From positions 1-62,036 of the forward strand of contig JAIFKN010000013.1 in the NCBI GenBank assembly GCA_020049615.1: a stretch of DNA of 62,036 nt, in the 5' to 3' direction. Below are positions 29,301 to 37,719 of the stretch, in pieces. Each line of letters begins with the position of its first letter. Position 1 is the stretch's first letter. This stretch comes from a bacterium. GTDB lineage: Bacteria; Planctomycetota; UBA11346. The position numbers and the translations under genes were made by a program. The notes beneath the pieces are model-generated. The model worked only from the letters and a program-made list of their open reading frames with translations, ran no database searches and was not told the DNA's origin.

Positions 29301-29772
29301 ACCAGTCGCAATTCCTGGTGCCGCCGACGCCGCGGATCGAGCGCAGCCCGTGCCCCATCGAGGAGAAGGCCAGGCCGGATTCCTGCAAAGCCGTGGTCTT
29401 GCCGGAGCCGGGGGCGCCGATGACCAGGTACCAGGGCAGCTCGCCCAGCGCCGAAGCGCCCGTCGGGCTTGACTTGAGCGCCGCCAGGTACTTGGCGAAC
29501 TGCTCCTGCATCTCGGCCTCGCCGCCGCCCGAGGCCAAGGCCGCTCCGGGTCCGGCGTCAGCCTGCTGGTCCTTGAGGCCCTTCTCGATCTTGGAGGCGC
29601 GACGCAGAGCGAGGATCATCAGCACCAGCCAGAGGATGACCCCGAGCAGCAGGATAGCACCGGCGATGATCAGCACCCACATGCGCGGCAGACCGAGCTG
29701 GTGCCCGCCGAACCAGATGCCGCCGCTGAGCGCCAGCACGATGGCGAGGAAGATCAGGTCCTTGGGCTTCAC
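26383..29772 (-). CDS. tssM: T6SS membrane complex protein TssM (IcmF)
   Basis: 1129 residues. Two N-terminal membrane helices (about 5-25 and 32-55) precede a cytoplasmic NTPase domain with Walker A GAPGSGKT (119-126) and ILLDTAGRY (165-172), the usual IcmF site. A third membrane helix lies near 465-485 (LLRLIAVFGSLAIGIVLGAM), and the large C-terminal part is periplasmic, where it meets TssJ. TssM and TssL form the inner-membrane channel that docks the baseplate. It overlaps tssL by 4 bases (ATGA) at its 5-prime end. The long reading frame on the opposite strand is a codon-bias artefact. Confidence 0.96.
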   Translation of the reverse strand: MKPKDLIFLAIVLALSGGIWFGGHQLGLPRMWVLIIAGAILLLGVILWLVLMILALRRASKIEKGLKDQQADAGPGAALASGGGEAEMQEQFAKYLAALKSSPTGASALGELPWYLVIGAPGSGKTTALQESGLAFSSMGHGLRSIRGVGGTRNCDWWFADNAILLDTAGRYTTQPEDHGEWLKFLDLVRESRGRRALNGIIVTVSVGDLIKGDPSAIAGVVRPIRERIIEVSNRLKLVLPVYVVFSKADLIGGFKDFFAGFNRAQRDQVWGATMPAGDRRQARDAFSDKVGGLLASLQARRTVAVAAGSRTPAQIAKLALMPGNFASLQKWFGEFVGELFAPMPLPDQPMFRGFYFTSGIQVSRPGEKVTEGGGAPASQMPTQEQTDAAKAKDMSVFFLPGADSPPPASEAGDTRRGLFLKDLFARVIIPDRHLAGIPAPLLRRAKLLRLIAVFGSLAIGIVLGAMLTSRHVRDQRLVTRAIAAGTALAADPAGKGAGEAVGALENARAVMAEAIAHGGGTGRAVVERLDPLYGTRIAKSFVEPAATKIGRDLDALRLAEAKDAATYDRIFDLFRAYQMLGGTIPPDRQLLERVLIDEGRWFVAAGGTPSESDIRAAKAHLALITAAADTAKGWQAQINPQLVSRIEGSLSNGALWINQSFADTVASLQSGAPIGRDRVIGGPLRDLVDVDAGVPTLFTPEGWSGIWQPAMDEKAAALRTRYAGIRIERTVDDIRGQLRKMYGREYNARWLKLLSGVRPTAFADLAQASTRLRQFAGEDSPYRTLVKNLSEYARIEFGDPDVRVLIPTDGVWVDEGLKAMVELQGQIEKFLQSTQAGSRGKDAVRLGELCAAADKAKGAFEAAAGKLENEQARAAATACLGNIIEAVHRALAADLGSEVDRAWAAEVAKPFAEQLAGKYPFDPKSALDAPLPVVAKLWNPKSGALWARVAVIENLRQTRFAGRELLPTSLDYQRLLGPARQFRDAFFAGESEDLAVAFTLTLVQRESVKDMSVAVGKQTFGLYDRPNRRYRYEWKNADGGGAKVSLNLATGQWITGDKDFPTPAWGILRMLRSASSAVRPEGGLSLTWVFPHQGKEFRGGGVLEDTALLPLVTGDGLASLVPPAKISP

Positions 29773-30512
29773 GGCTTGGCTCCGGTGCTGGCGGACTGGG
29801 TATCGGCGGGAATGTCGTCGAGCAGGCTATCGTTGCGGACGCCGTACACGATGAGCATGAGCATGAGCAGGACCACGACCGCCAGCGGCACGACCCAGAT
29901 GGGGCCGGCGGCGAGGAAGCCGAGTCGGCGGGGCACGCCAGCCGAGCCCTCGGGCGACAGGCCGAGCGGAGACAAGGGGCTGTCGGCGGTGACGCCCCGC
30001 GCCTGGTTGATCTCGGAGGCCAGGGCGTCCATCAGCACGCGGCGGCGCTCGGCACCGCGTGCATCACCATGCTTGCCCTTGAAGCCGAGGGCGAGGCAGA
30101 GGTGGAACACCTCCAGCACGTCGGCTGCCTTCGGCGTGCGGTTGGTGCGCGCCGCATCGAGCTTCTCATAGAAGGTTTCGCCGGCCGAGAAGTCGTCGAA
30201 GAAGACCATCTGCAGGGGACGGTTGAGCCATTCGTCCTTGACCGGCAGCTCGGACAGGAGGATGGCCTCGTCAGCGGTGCCAGCGAGGGCGTACTTGGCG
30301 GTGCCGGTCTCGCCCTCGGTGTAGCCCCCGCGGATGGCCCTGCCCTCGAACGCGCGGAACAGGTCCTCGAAGCGCGACCGCAGGGCGGCGGCATCCTGGG
30401 GAGGCGCCTCGCCGAACAGGTCGGCGATCTGCTTGGCGATCGGGGCGGCGAGTTCGACCAGGGCTCCGCCCTGGCTGGCACTCTGCGGCATGTCGGCTGA
30501 CGGTTGGGTCAC
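29769..30512 (-). CDS. tssL: T6SS membrane complex protein TssL (DotU/IcmH)
   Basis: 247 residues. The N-terminal cytoplasmic DotU domain shows YALAGTADEAILLS, PLQMVFFDDFSAGETFYEKL and VFHLCLALGFKGKHG, all family features, and one C-terminal membrane helix (WVVPLAVVVLLMLMLIVYGV) ends the protein. There is no OmpA-type peptidoglycan-binding domain, so anchoring to the wall must come from another protein. The start codon is GTG at 30512 with GGAAG 5 bases upstream. It is separated from tssK by the heptamer-repeat spacer. Confidence 0.93.
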   Translation of the reverse strand: MTQPSADMPQSASQGGALVELAAPIAKQIADLFGEAPPQDAAALRSRFEDLFRAFEGRAIRGGYTEGETGTAKYALAGTADEAILLSELPVKDEWLNRPLQMVFFDDFSAGETFYEKLDAARTNRTPKAADVLEVFHLCLALGFKGKHGDARGAERRRVLMDALASEINQARGVTADSPLSPLGLSPEGSAGVPRRLGFLAAGPIWVVPLAVVVLLMLMLIVYGVRNDSLLDDIPADTQSASTGAKP

Positions 30513-30522
30513 AGGATCTTCC

Positions 30523-30616
30523 AGGCGTGAGGCGTGAGGCGTGAGCAGACGCGGCTTCAGGCTGAGACCGTGGCAGGAGGACCGACGCCCTCAAGCCTCA
30601 AGCCTCGAACCTCAAG
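30523..30616. repeat. Two heptanucleotide tandem-repeat clusters between tssK and tssL
   Basis: AGGCGTG occurs three times in tandem at 30523-30543. CCTCAAG occurs at 30589-30595, 30596-30602 and 30610-30616, with the variant CCTCGAA at 30603-30609. Together they fill most of the 105-base gap between the end of tssK and the start of tssL. A different heptamer array lies between tssC and tssE. Confidence 0.9.
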
Positions 30617-30617
30617 C

Positions 30618-31967
30618 CTATTCTTTTACCGCCATGAACTCCATCTTCAGGTCGGTGAAGTCGGGGGGGAGGAACACGCCGATCGAGCGGGACTCGACGA
30701 TGCCGTTCCACTCATCGCCCACGCGCTGCACCTCGAAGTAGCTGCAGCCGGGCTGGGCCGGGATCTCGCCCGGAGGCACGGACAGGTAGGTCACCGCCAG
30801 GCCTTTGAGAGCCTGGGCGACCAGCAGCGGCACCTTGCCCGCGCTGGCGATCTTGGCCTTGGCAGGCGTCTGCTGACTGACCTTCTCCGGCGCAGCGCTG
30901 CTCTGCACCGACAGGTACAGCCGATGGCCATCGAGCACGCTTTCGGGCACGCGGCTGGTCCAGACCCCGTTGGCGCCCCGGGTAAGGGACATGGGCACAT
31001 AGCGGGCTGTGATGTTGGTGTCGAGCAGCCCACGCAGACGGGCATCCAAGGCGGCGAAGGTGGCGGTGAGATCGTCGTGCCGGTAGGGCGGGATGTCGCG
31101 TGGATGGCCGTCGGCTGCGAAGGTGTGCAGCGCTCCGCACAGGCGGGCGAGCTCGCGCCAGACCAGCTCGGGATGCGCTCGCGGGTTGCCGGCAAGGTTC
31201 ATCAGCACCGGGATCGCGCCATTGAGGGTGTGCAGCAGCAGGTAGTTCGCCGATTCGCTGACCGAGAACTCGACCATGCCCTGGGTGCGCTGCCGGCGAT
31301 TGGCTGCCAGCTCGCCTGCCTTGGCACAGCAGATGTCGACCATGCGCTTCAGCAATCGCGCCACCGGCGGGGTAGCCGCCCAGCAGAGGGCCGTCGGGGC
31401 GTAATCCTCAGAGACGCTGAAGCCACCAGCCGGGGCGCGGACGATTTCGGCCACACGCAGGGCGACGTGGCCGTCCAGCGGTTCGCCATCGAAGCGCAGG
31501 CTGAAGGAGGCGACGCCGACCGGGATCTCGCGCTCGGCTCCGCCATGGACCTCGTCGCGGACGCGCACGCCGCGACGGCGGTAGCGGACCGGCGAGGCCG
31601 AGGGCCGGGTGGCATCCTCGCTGCTGGGCAGCCCCAGACGACGGTCGGGCAGGCACAGGAACACGCCGAGCCGATCCTTGTCCGTGCCGAAAGCGGCTTC
31701 GAAGGGCCGCGATGGCGGCAGTTCGTCGGCATCGGGCATGCCGAATACGGTGCCGTCGGGCATGATCCCGGCGCAGACGCGCAAGGCGAAGCTGCCGGTA
31801 CCGAGAGCGTCGCGATCGATCTCCAGGTCGGTCACCCCGCGCAGGGTCGGCTGGACGGCACGCAGGGCGCGCACCTGGACCGATTCCGCATGCCGGTCGG
31901 CCTGCTGGAAGTGGTTGGGGGTGATGAACATCCCCTCGTGCCACAGAACACGCTGCACGTATTCCAT
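30618..31967 (-). CDS. tssK: T6SS baseplate protein TssK
   Basis: 449 residues. The start (VLWHEGMFITPNHFQQADRH) carries the conserved W-x-E-G-x-F-x-x-P-x-H-F-Q pattern of TssK, whose N-terminal shoulder domain binds the rest of the baseplate, while the C-terminal head binds the TssL/TssM complex. Length is that of the family. The stop lies right at the edge of the CCTCAAG repeat array. It is 3 bases downstream of the tssJ stop, so tssJ and tssK are coupled. Confidence 0.95.
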   Translation of the reverse strand: MEYVQRVLWHEGMFITPNHFQQADRHAESVQVRALRAVQPTLRGVTDLEIDRDALGTGSFALRVCAGIMPDGTVFGMPDADELPPSRPFEAAFGTDKDRLGVFLCLPDRRLGLPSSEDATRPSASPVRYRRRGVRVRDEVHGGAEREIPVGVASFSLRFDGEPLDGHVALRVAEIVRAPAGGFSVSEDYAPTALCWAATPPVARLLKRMVDICCAKAGELAANRRQRTQGMVEFSVSESANYLLLHTLNGAIPVLMNLAGNPRAHPELVWRELARLCGALHTFAADGHPRDIPPYRHDDLTATFAALDARLRGLLDTNITARYVPMSLTRGANGVWTSRVPESVLDGHRLYLSVQSSAAPEKVSQQTPAKAKIASAGKVPLLVAQALKGLAVTYLSVPPGEIPAQPGCSYFEVQRVGDEWNGIVESRSIGVFLPPDFTDLKMEFMAVKE

Positions 31968-31970
31968 GGA

Positions 31971-32474
31971 TCAGGGGGCCGGGGCGGGGGTCGGGGCGGC
32001 GGTCGGGGCTGGCTCCGGCTTGGCCACGCGTACGGCGAAGCCGCTGAAGACCAGCCCGTGCTCTTCCGCTTCCTCGATGGAGAGGACGGCGGTGCGCTGG
32101 TCGACCGCATCGGAGCGCTGGTACATGGCCAGGACACCGAGGAAGGCGGTGCTGTCGGGCACCTCCAGCCGCTGCTCGACAACCGGGTCGCTGTCACCTC
32201 CGGGGAAGACGGTGAAGGTCGACGGATCAGCCAGCAACTCGGCGCCAAGAGCAGTCTTGGCGTCGGTCCACAGCTGGTCGACGGTGGCGGCCTTGAAGCG
32301 GTCGGCCCCGGCCAGCGGCCAGACCCGGACATTCACAGGCGTCGACTCCTTCGCCTCGTTGGGATTCAAAGGAGAAACCCCACGCACCGGCAACGTGACG
32401 GCACGGGGGCCACCGCAGGCAGTGAGCAGCATCGCCAGCAGGGCGGTAAGGGATAGCAGGACGGCTCGTGGCAT
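31971..32474 (-). CDS. tssJ: T6SS outer-membrane lipoprotein TssJ
   Basis: 167 residues with a lipoprotein signal (LLTAC, Cys20). The rest is a beta-sandwich-like domain with VNVRVWPLAGADRFKAATVDQLW and a LLADPSTFTVFPG segment, in line with TssJ. It would sit under the outer membrane and bind the periplasmic part of TssM. The C-terminus ends in a low-complexity Pro/Ala/Thr tail (TAAPTPAPAP). The ATG at 32474 begins the signal; longer upstream frame is not coding. Its presence implies an outer membrane. It diverges from vgrG. Confidence 0.85.
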   Translation of the reverse strand: MPRAVLLSLTALLAMLLTACGGPRAVTLPVRGVSPLNPNEAKESTPVNVRVWPLAGADRFKAATVDQLWTDAKTALGAELLADPSTFTVFPGGDSDPVVEQRLEVPDSTAFLGVLAMYQRSDAVDQRTAVLSIEEAEEHGLVFSGFAVRVAKPEPAPTAAPTPAPAP

Positions 32475-32648
32475 GTTCTCGGGTCCTCTGTCTGGCAGGC
32501 TGTCCAGCCCGCCATCGACGCCGAGCGTTGTGGAAGGTCGAAAGGATGGCGCAAGCCATTTCCAAGCCCAGCCGTGCAGCAGGGTGGCCAATGCGTGCTG
32601 GATACCGGGACGGCATCGGCATGGTACCCCAGCGGAGCCACCTCAGAC

Positions 32649-34634
32649 ATGCCGGTCTCGTACGAACCTCAGTTGCACGCCATCGATGCGGGTCTCGACC
32701 TGCTCACCACCGTCTCCATGGACGCCCAGGAGGCCCTGTCGACCCCCTATGAGGTCGTGCTCATCGCGCGCACCATGGCGCCCACCGATCCGTCCGGGAT
32801 CGACCCGGGTTCATGGCTGCGCAAGAAGCTGGGCATATCGGTGGCTCGCAACGGCGATCCCACCTGGTTCCACGGACTGGTGACAGCCGTCGAGCACCTC
32901 GGCGGCGACGACAAGCAGAACCAGTTGTACCGTATCGAGGTGTCCCCCGCCTTCGCCCTGCTCCGCCACACCCGACGCACCCGGGTGTTCACCAACCGGA
33001 AACCGCTCGATGTGGTCAAAAGCATCCTCAGCGAAGGCGACGTCACCATCGATATGAAGGCCGTCGGAGCGGGTGGGACGATGCGCCACATCACCCAGTT
33101 CGAGGAGAGTGATTTCGCCTTCGTCTCGCGGTTGCTCGAACAGGAAGGCGCCTGCTACTGGTTCACCCACACCAAGTCCTCCCACACGATGGTGATCGGG
33201 GACGCCGAGACCCATCACCCCGGCTCCGGCAACGCCATCCACGCCACCTATGACGGCTCCGCCTCAGCCATCGACGTGGTCGGCAGCGAAGGCGCGGTCA
33301 CCGCATTGTCGCGCCGCTTCGAGGTGGTCTCCAAGGAGGCGATCGTCCGGGACTACAGCGAAACCCATCCCAAGCGGGCAGCGCTGGCGCAGAAGAGCGT
33401 CGAAGCCGACATCACGCCTGGATCGGCCGGAAAATACCACGAGGCGGACTACCACGTCACCCAGAGCGACAACGATGCCCGCGCCTATGCGGCACGCCTT
33501 GCCGAATCCCTGAGCAGCCGTTCCTGCAAGGTGGTCGGGGCCTCCACCGTGGTCGCCTTCCGCTCCGGAGTACGCGTTGCCGTGCACGGCAAGGACGACT
33601 ACGACGAGCACCTCATCCTCAACCAGGTCCACCACAGCCTGGCAGACGGATCGTACCACAATCGGTTCGTCGCCATACCGGTCGGTCGCCTGCCTTGGCG
33701 ACCACCGCGGACCACCCCGATCCCTCGCATTGATGGCGTCGTCCCAGCCATCGTCACCGCCACCGCCGGAGCGCAGGGCGCCGGCGAGGATGGGGCCTAC
33801 CGCATCAAGCTGCTCAGCGCGGACGGCGACGAGGAACGCATCGTACGCATGGCCCAGCCCTACGCCGGACCGGCCCAGGGCTTCCATTTCCCGCTACCGG
33901 TCAACTCCGAAGTGCTGCTCACGCATGAGTATGGCCACCCGGATCGCCCGATCATCGCCGGAGCGATGCACAACGCCGAAGACCCCAGTCCGGTCGCTGA
34001 TGCGAACAAAACCCAGTGCGTGGTGAAGAGCGCCTACGGCATGCAACTCGTCTTCGAAGACGAGAAGGGAAGCGAGTCGGTCACCCTCAGCACGCCGAAG
34101 GGCAACAGCCTCTGCTTCAGCGACAAGGACGAACTGACCTCGCAACATTCGGCGAAGGACCACAAGACGACCGTAATGGGAACAAGCAAAACAGCGGTCA
34201 AGAGCGACGTCACCCTGCAGAGCGACACGACCATCACGATCAGCGCGACGAACAAGATTACCCTGGAGGTGGGCGGCTCGAGCATCGTCATCGAGCCGTC
34301 CAAGATCACGCTCAAGACCGCGGAACTGGTCATGGAGGCGAGCGGAGCCGCCAAGCTGACGGCGGCCTCGATCACCGCCTCCGCCCAAGGAGACGCCAAG
34401 ATCGATGCGACGAACGTGCAGGTCGCGGCCAAGGCCGGCGCCAAGCTCTCCGGCGCCACCGTCGATATCAGCGCCCAGTCTGCCGGCACCTTCAAGGCCA
34501 CAATGCTGGAGGTTACCGCCCAAGCCGTGGCCAAGTTCGCCGGCAATGCGACCTGCGATGTCGAAGGCGCCATGATCAACATCAAAGGCTCGGGCATGGT
34601 CGCCATCAAGGGCGCGATGATCACCAACAACTGA
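32649..34634 (+). CDS. vgrG: T6SS spike protein VgrG (TssI)
   Basis: 661 residues. The N-terminal gp27/gp44-like region includes FEESDFAFVSRLLEQEGACYWF, the family hallmark; the gp5 OB-fold follows (YRIKLLSADGDEERIVRMAQPYAGPAQGFHFPLPVNSEVLL, positions ~395-440) with YGHPDRPIIAGAMHN. The C-terminal ~170 residues form a long beta-helix of short repeats (AKLTAASITASAQG, AKIDATNVQVAAKAGAKLSGA) with no added effector domain. It is on the strand opposite to the T6SS operon and ends 12 bases from the convergent hydrophobic protein gene. It may load the products of the DUF2169 block next to it. Confidence 0.95.
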   Translation: MPVSYEPQLHAIDAGLDLLTTVSMDAQEALSTPYEVVLIARTMAPTDPSGIDPGSWLRKKLGISVARNGDPTWFHGLVTAVEHLGGDDKQNQLYRIEVSPAFALLRHTRRTRVFTNRKPLDVVKSILSEGDVTIDMKAVGAGGTMRHITQFEESDFAFVSRLLEQEGACYWFTHTKSSHTMVIGDAETHHPGSGNAIHATYDGSASAIDVVGSEGAVTALSRRFEVVSKEAIVRDYSETHPKRAALAQKSVEADITPGSAGKYHEADYHVTQSDNDARAYAARLAESLSSRSCKVVGASTVVAFRSGVRVAVHGKDDYDEHLILNQVHHSLADGSYHNRFVAIPVGRLPWRPPRTTPIPRIDGVVPAIVTATAGAQGAGEDGAYRIKLLSADGDEERIVRMAQPYAGPAQGFHFPLPVNSEVLLTHEYGHPDRPIIAGAMHNAEDPSPVADANKTQCVVKSAYGMQLVFEDEKGSESVTLSTPKGNSLCFSDKDELTSQHSAKDHKTTVMGTSKTAVKSDVTLQSDTTITISATNKITLEVGGSSIVIEPSKITLKTAELVMEASGAAKLTAASITASAQGDAKIDATNVQVAAKAGAKLSGATVDISAQSAGTFKATMLEVTAQAVAKFAGNATCDVEGAMINIKGSGMVAIKGAMITNN

Positions 34635-34646
34635 GCCGGCCGGTCG

Positions 34647-35483
34647 TCAGGGCGCTGCGCTTCCTTCAGCCGGCTGCCAAGCGTCACCGACCGCATTGGC
34701 CGCCAACCCGCCACCCCAGCCGGCGAGCACGGCTATGCCGAACACCGGTATCGTGCAGGCGGCTCCGGCCGAGGTGCCCGCCTGCCCGCCCTCGCTCAAC
34801 GTCCCCTGCCAGAGCTGGATGCCGGTCAGGGTGTTGTTGACCATCGCGCCAGCGACGCCGCCGGCGAGGGAGTCTGGAAAGTCGAGCCCCTTGCCGACCG
34901 CCGAGCAGAGCAGGCCGGTGACGCAGTCGGTCGCCATGCCGATCAGGCCGGCGAAGAGGTCGCCGAGAGTGACATTCACCACGCGCACGCTGGGGACGAC
35001 CATGCAGATCCCCATCGGCGCGGAGAAGCCCCATCCAGCGATGTCCTGGCAGGTCTGCACCTGCATGCAGTAGGCGGGCAGGCAGATCGCGACCGGCGTC
35101 GGCCCGCCAGGGATGGCGCCCTCGCACGCCTCCTTCACGGCGAAGGCGGGGAAGAAGAACTTCACCTGCGAGGCGAGCGGCAGGATGGCGAGCGTGATCG
35201 AGACCATGAACTCGGCCGGGACGGGCAGGTGCGGCTGCAGCGGCCCCCAGTCGTAGCCCCAGAGGATGTCACCCATGTACTCGGTCGCCGTCGTCCGGGT
35301 GTACTTGCCCGTCAGCACCGCGCCCATGAGGTGCACGGAACCCATATGCACCCAATGCACCGCCGGCAGCATGGGCAGCGGAGGCAGCGGAGGCGGATTG
35401 CCTGGCGTCACCACGGTGGAGGCCTGATGCGCGTCCAGAGCCGTGGCGACGATGGGCGGATACTTCGAGATGCGGGCGACCAT
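34647..35483 (-). CDS. Hydrophobic Cys-rich T6SS-associated protein, possible spike tip or effector
   Basis: 278 residues, not matched to a family with certainty. N-terminal third: Pro-rich stretch, then VHWVHMGSVHLMGAVLTGKYTRTT. The rest is rich in Gly, Ala and small hydrophobics with about a dozen Cys (PVAICLPAYCMQVQTCQDI, DCVTGLLCSAVGKG) and long segments that could insert in membranes (GAACTIPVFGIAVLAGWGGGLAA). DUF2169 blocks elsewhere usually end with a PAAR-like DUF4150 protein, and this gene has that place, so a diverged tip or a pore-forming cargo is the best guess. Its start overlaps the preceding stop by one base. Confidence 0.55.
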   Translation of the reverse strand: MVARISKYPPIVATALDAHQASTVVTPGNPPPLPPLPMLPAVHWVHMGSVHLMGAVLTGKYTRTTATEYMGDILWGYDWGPLQPHLPVPAEFMVSITLAILPLASQVKFFFPAFAVKEACEGAIPGGPTPVAICLPAYCMQVQTCQDIAGWGFSAPMGICMVVPSVRVVNVTLGDLFAGLIGMATDCVTGLLCSAVGKGLDFPDSLAGGVAGAMVNNTLTGIQLWQGTLSEGGQAGTSAGAACTIPVFGIAVLAGWGGGLAANAVGDAWQPAEGSAAP

Positions 35484-36760
35484 CAGTTCCCCCGTTCCGA
35501 GATGGACAGGCCGGCCGCGACCGTGGCGAATACCGTCGGGGTGAGCGGATTGGCCAGCGGATGGCGCGCGGTATAGACGGCGGACATGGTGCCGGCATCG
35601 GTATCGACCACGAGTTCGGCCAGGCCCATCGGCAGGTCGAGCTGACGCCTGCCCCCGCCTGGGTCGGGGATGGTGGCCATCGGCCGGTCTCCGGGCACCG
35701 CGGTGGTCAGTCCCGCTCCAGCAGCATCGAGCCCGGTGAAATCGAGCCGTGACCTCGGGGCCAATCCGCTGGCGAAGCGCAGCTGCAGGTCGGCGCAGGA
35801 GGTCACCCCGGGATCAAGCAGCTTGGGCATGTCGGCCTGGGCTGTGCTGTGCACGTTGCCGTGACAGAACGAGGCTGGCAGCAGGCCCCGCCGGATCTCC
35901 GGGCAGTCCATGCCCGGATCGTAGCCGGTCGGGGGCAGACCCATCATCGCCGTGCGCGGGAAGACGTACGGGGGCATGCCCCCCCACAGCATCGGCAGCG
36001 GCTGATCGAGCCAGGCGAACGGGGCGGAGAGGATCAGGCGTTCCGGCGTCAGCCGATCGTCGGCCCGCTCAAGGCGCGGCAAAGCCCGGCCGGCGAGCCG
36101 TTCACGGTCCTTGAGCACGTAGCCCAGCCCGTGCTGATTGCGGGGATACGCCAGCGGCTGGTGCCCACGCAGCATGCCTTCGAGCGCCGGGGCCAGCCGG
36201 CGCCACTTGTCCTCACCCATGCGGGTGCGCGCCTCGGCTGCCACCTCGGCTTCGACTTCGGGATCCCGTCCGCCGTAGGCATGCTCATCTCGCAGGACCA
36301 GGCTGGTGAACGGTTCGGCTTCACCGAAGATCCAGGCTGAGCCGCGGCGCAGCAGTCGCCGTTCGCCCCAGGCGAGCGCTTCGACCGTCCGGCCGCCGGC
36401 GCGGACCGACAACCGGAGCATCGGTACCGGACGTGCGCTCTGGGCGGTACCGCGAATGAGCAGGTCCGTCCCCAGGCGCCAGCCGGCCGCATCGACCTGA
36501 TGGCGATACGAGGGACCGCGACCGTCGAGCGGCTCCGGCCACGGCACGGGCTCGTCCCGCAGCACGGCTGGGGCAGGCGAACGCGTCGGCTCCTGGGCAT
36601 GCCTCCAGGTGAAGACTCGCTTGTGCACGACGGCCAGTTCGTCCCGGCCGGACATGCGCACCACCATCATGGCGTTCGAGGCCGGCGGAGCCTTGGCTGC
36701 GGCCGGGGGAGCCGTCGGAGCCGGGACTGGCTGGGGGCGGGGAATGGGGGCGGACGGCAT
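35483..36760 (-). CDS. DUF2169 T6SS accessory protein, copy 1
   Basis: 425 residues: a Pro/Ala-rich N-terminal ~35 residues, then a DUF2169 region with GERRLLRRGSAWIFGEAEPF, VLRDEHAYGGRDPE, YPRNQHGLGYV, then a second part with FPRTAMMGLPPTGYDPGMDCPE and CHGNVHSTAQADMP. DUF2169 proteins are thought to be adaptors or chaperones that place effectors on VgrG or PAAR. It is coupled by a TGATG overlap to the other DUF2169 gene upstream and by another to the hydrophobic protein gene downstream. ATG 36760 is chosen because of that overlap. Confidence 0.82.
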   Translation of the reverse strand: MPSAPIPRPQPVPAPTAPPAAAKAPPASNAMMVVRMSGRDELAVVHKRVFTWRHAQEPTRSPAPAVLRDEPVPWPEPLDGRGPSYRHQVDAAGWRLGTDLLIRGTAQSARPVPMLRLSVRAGGRTVEALAWGERRLLRRGSAWIFGEAEPFTSLVLRDEHAYGGRDPEVEAEVAAEARTRMGEDKWRRLAPALEGMLRGHQPLAYPRNQHGLGYVLKDRERLAGRALPRLERADDRLTPERLILSAPFAWLDQPLPMLWGGMPPYVFPRTAMMGLPPTGYDPGMDCPEIRRGLLPASFCHGNVHSTAQADMPKLLDPGVTSCADLQLRFASGLAPRSRLDFTGLDAAGAGLTTAVPGDRPMATIPDPGGGRRQLDLPMGLAELVVDTDAGTMSAVYTARHPLANPLTPTVFATVAAGLSISERGN

Positions 36761-37719
36761 CAGGACTCCCATCCGACGACCACACTTCGCTCGTCGCGCG
36801 GCTCCATCAGCCAGCGGAACCGGCCGGCATAGGTCACCGCGAGGGCGCGGGGCCCAGGCATCGCCACGATGCGGATCGGCCGCATCTGCAATCGCGAGCG
36901 CCGTTCCCCGATCTGCACCGAGAGCCAGCCACGCCGGTCTCCCGGCAGCGGGAACGCCAGCGGGCCGGCGGTATCGAATCCATCCAGTACGACTTCCGAG
37001 CCGAGGTCGTCCGGACGCGCGGCGCAGAGCGCCGGCGGGGCGTCGCGCAGGGTGGCCTGCAGCACCGCCGTGGCGTAGTCGGCCGGAGCCGCGGGGGGAT
37101 CGCGCAGCGGCGGCGCCCCCGAGGTCTTGTACCACACCGCCGGCAACGGCCGCTCGGTCCAGGCGGTGATGGGTGATGCCGGATCCTCGAGATTCGGGAG
37201 CGGCGCGTCGGGCACGCTCTCGGCAGTGGCGCGGAATCCCCGCCCTTCCGGATTCATCGGATGCGGCATCCCCCCTTCCTTCACCGGGGCGACCCCGCCG
37301 AAGGCGCGGTCATTGGTGATCGGCATGGTGGCGAACGGCTGCGCCTCGGAGATGCGCAGCCGAGTCCATGATTTCTGCCACGTGCGGTCGCCGAGCACCA
37401 GGGTGCGATGACGCACCGAACCGCAGGTCAGGGCCGCCTCCATCCGGGTCACCGGCCGACCGCCACGCGCCTGGACGGCACCCAGCACCAGCAGATCCAC
37501 GCCCTGACGGCGGAAGTCCAGGTCGTCGCGCAGCGGGGCCCCGTCGATGACCGCCGGTTCGCTCAGCGGAGCCCACCGCTCCTCGGCGGCGGCCGGCACC
37601 AGGCGGCCTCCCTCGACGCGCCAGGTCGTCGCCATGGCCACGACCGTGACCATCTCCCGCGGCGAGGTGGAAGCCGTACGCAAGGCGGCCGGCCAGGGCC
37701 CGTCGCAGACCAGTCTCAT
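36760..37719 (-). CDS. DUF2169 T6SS accessory protein, copy 2
   Basis: 319 residues. It shows the DUF2169 phrases LVLGDRTWQKSWTRLRISEAQPF and ITNDRAFGG, and NPEGRGFRATAESVPDAPLPNLEDP, as in the core of the family, and ends with a beta-rich segment (SVQIGERRSRLQMRPIRIVAM). It resembles the other DUF2169 protein in layout but not closely in sequence, so the pair probably arose by an old duplication or recognises two cargoes. Its start shares an ATGA overlap with the 106-residue gene upstream. Confidence 0.85.
   Translation of the reverse strand: MRLVCDGPWPAALRTASTSPREMVTVVAMATTWRVEGGRLVPAAAEERWAPLSEPAVIDGAPLRDDLDFRRQGVDLLVLGAVQARGGRPVTRMEAALTCGSVRHRTLVLGDRTWQKSWTRLRISEAQPFATMPITNDRAFGGVAPVKEGGMPHPMNPEGRGFRATAESVPDAPLPNLEDPASPITAWTERPLPAVWYKTSGAPPLRDPPAAPADYATAVLQATLRDAPPALCAARPDDLGSEVVLDGFDTAGPLAFPLPGDRRGWLSVQIGERRSRLQMRPIRIVAMPGPRALAVTYAGRFRWLMEPRDERSVVVGWES

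Noticed and set aside
26758..29472. A 904-codon open frame antisense to tssM
   Set aside because: It is a mirror of the GC-rich codon pattern of tssM; its translation is low-complexity Gly/Arg/Val-rich and tssM has clear motifs throughout.
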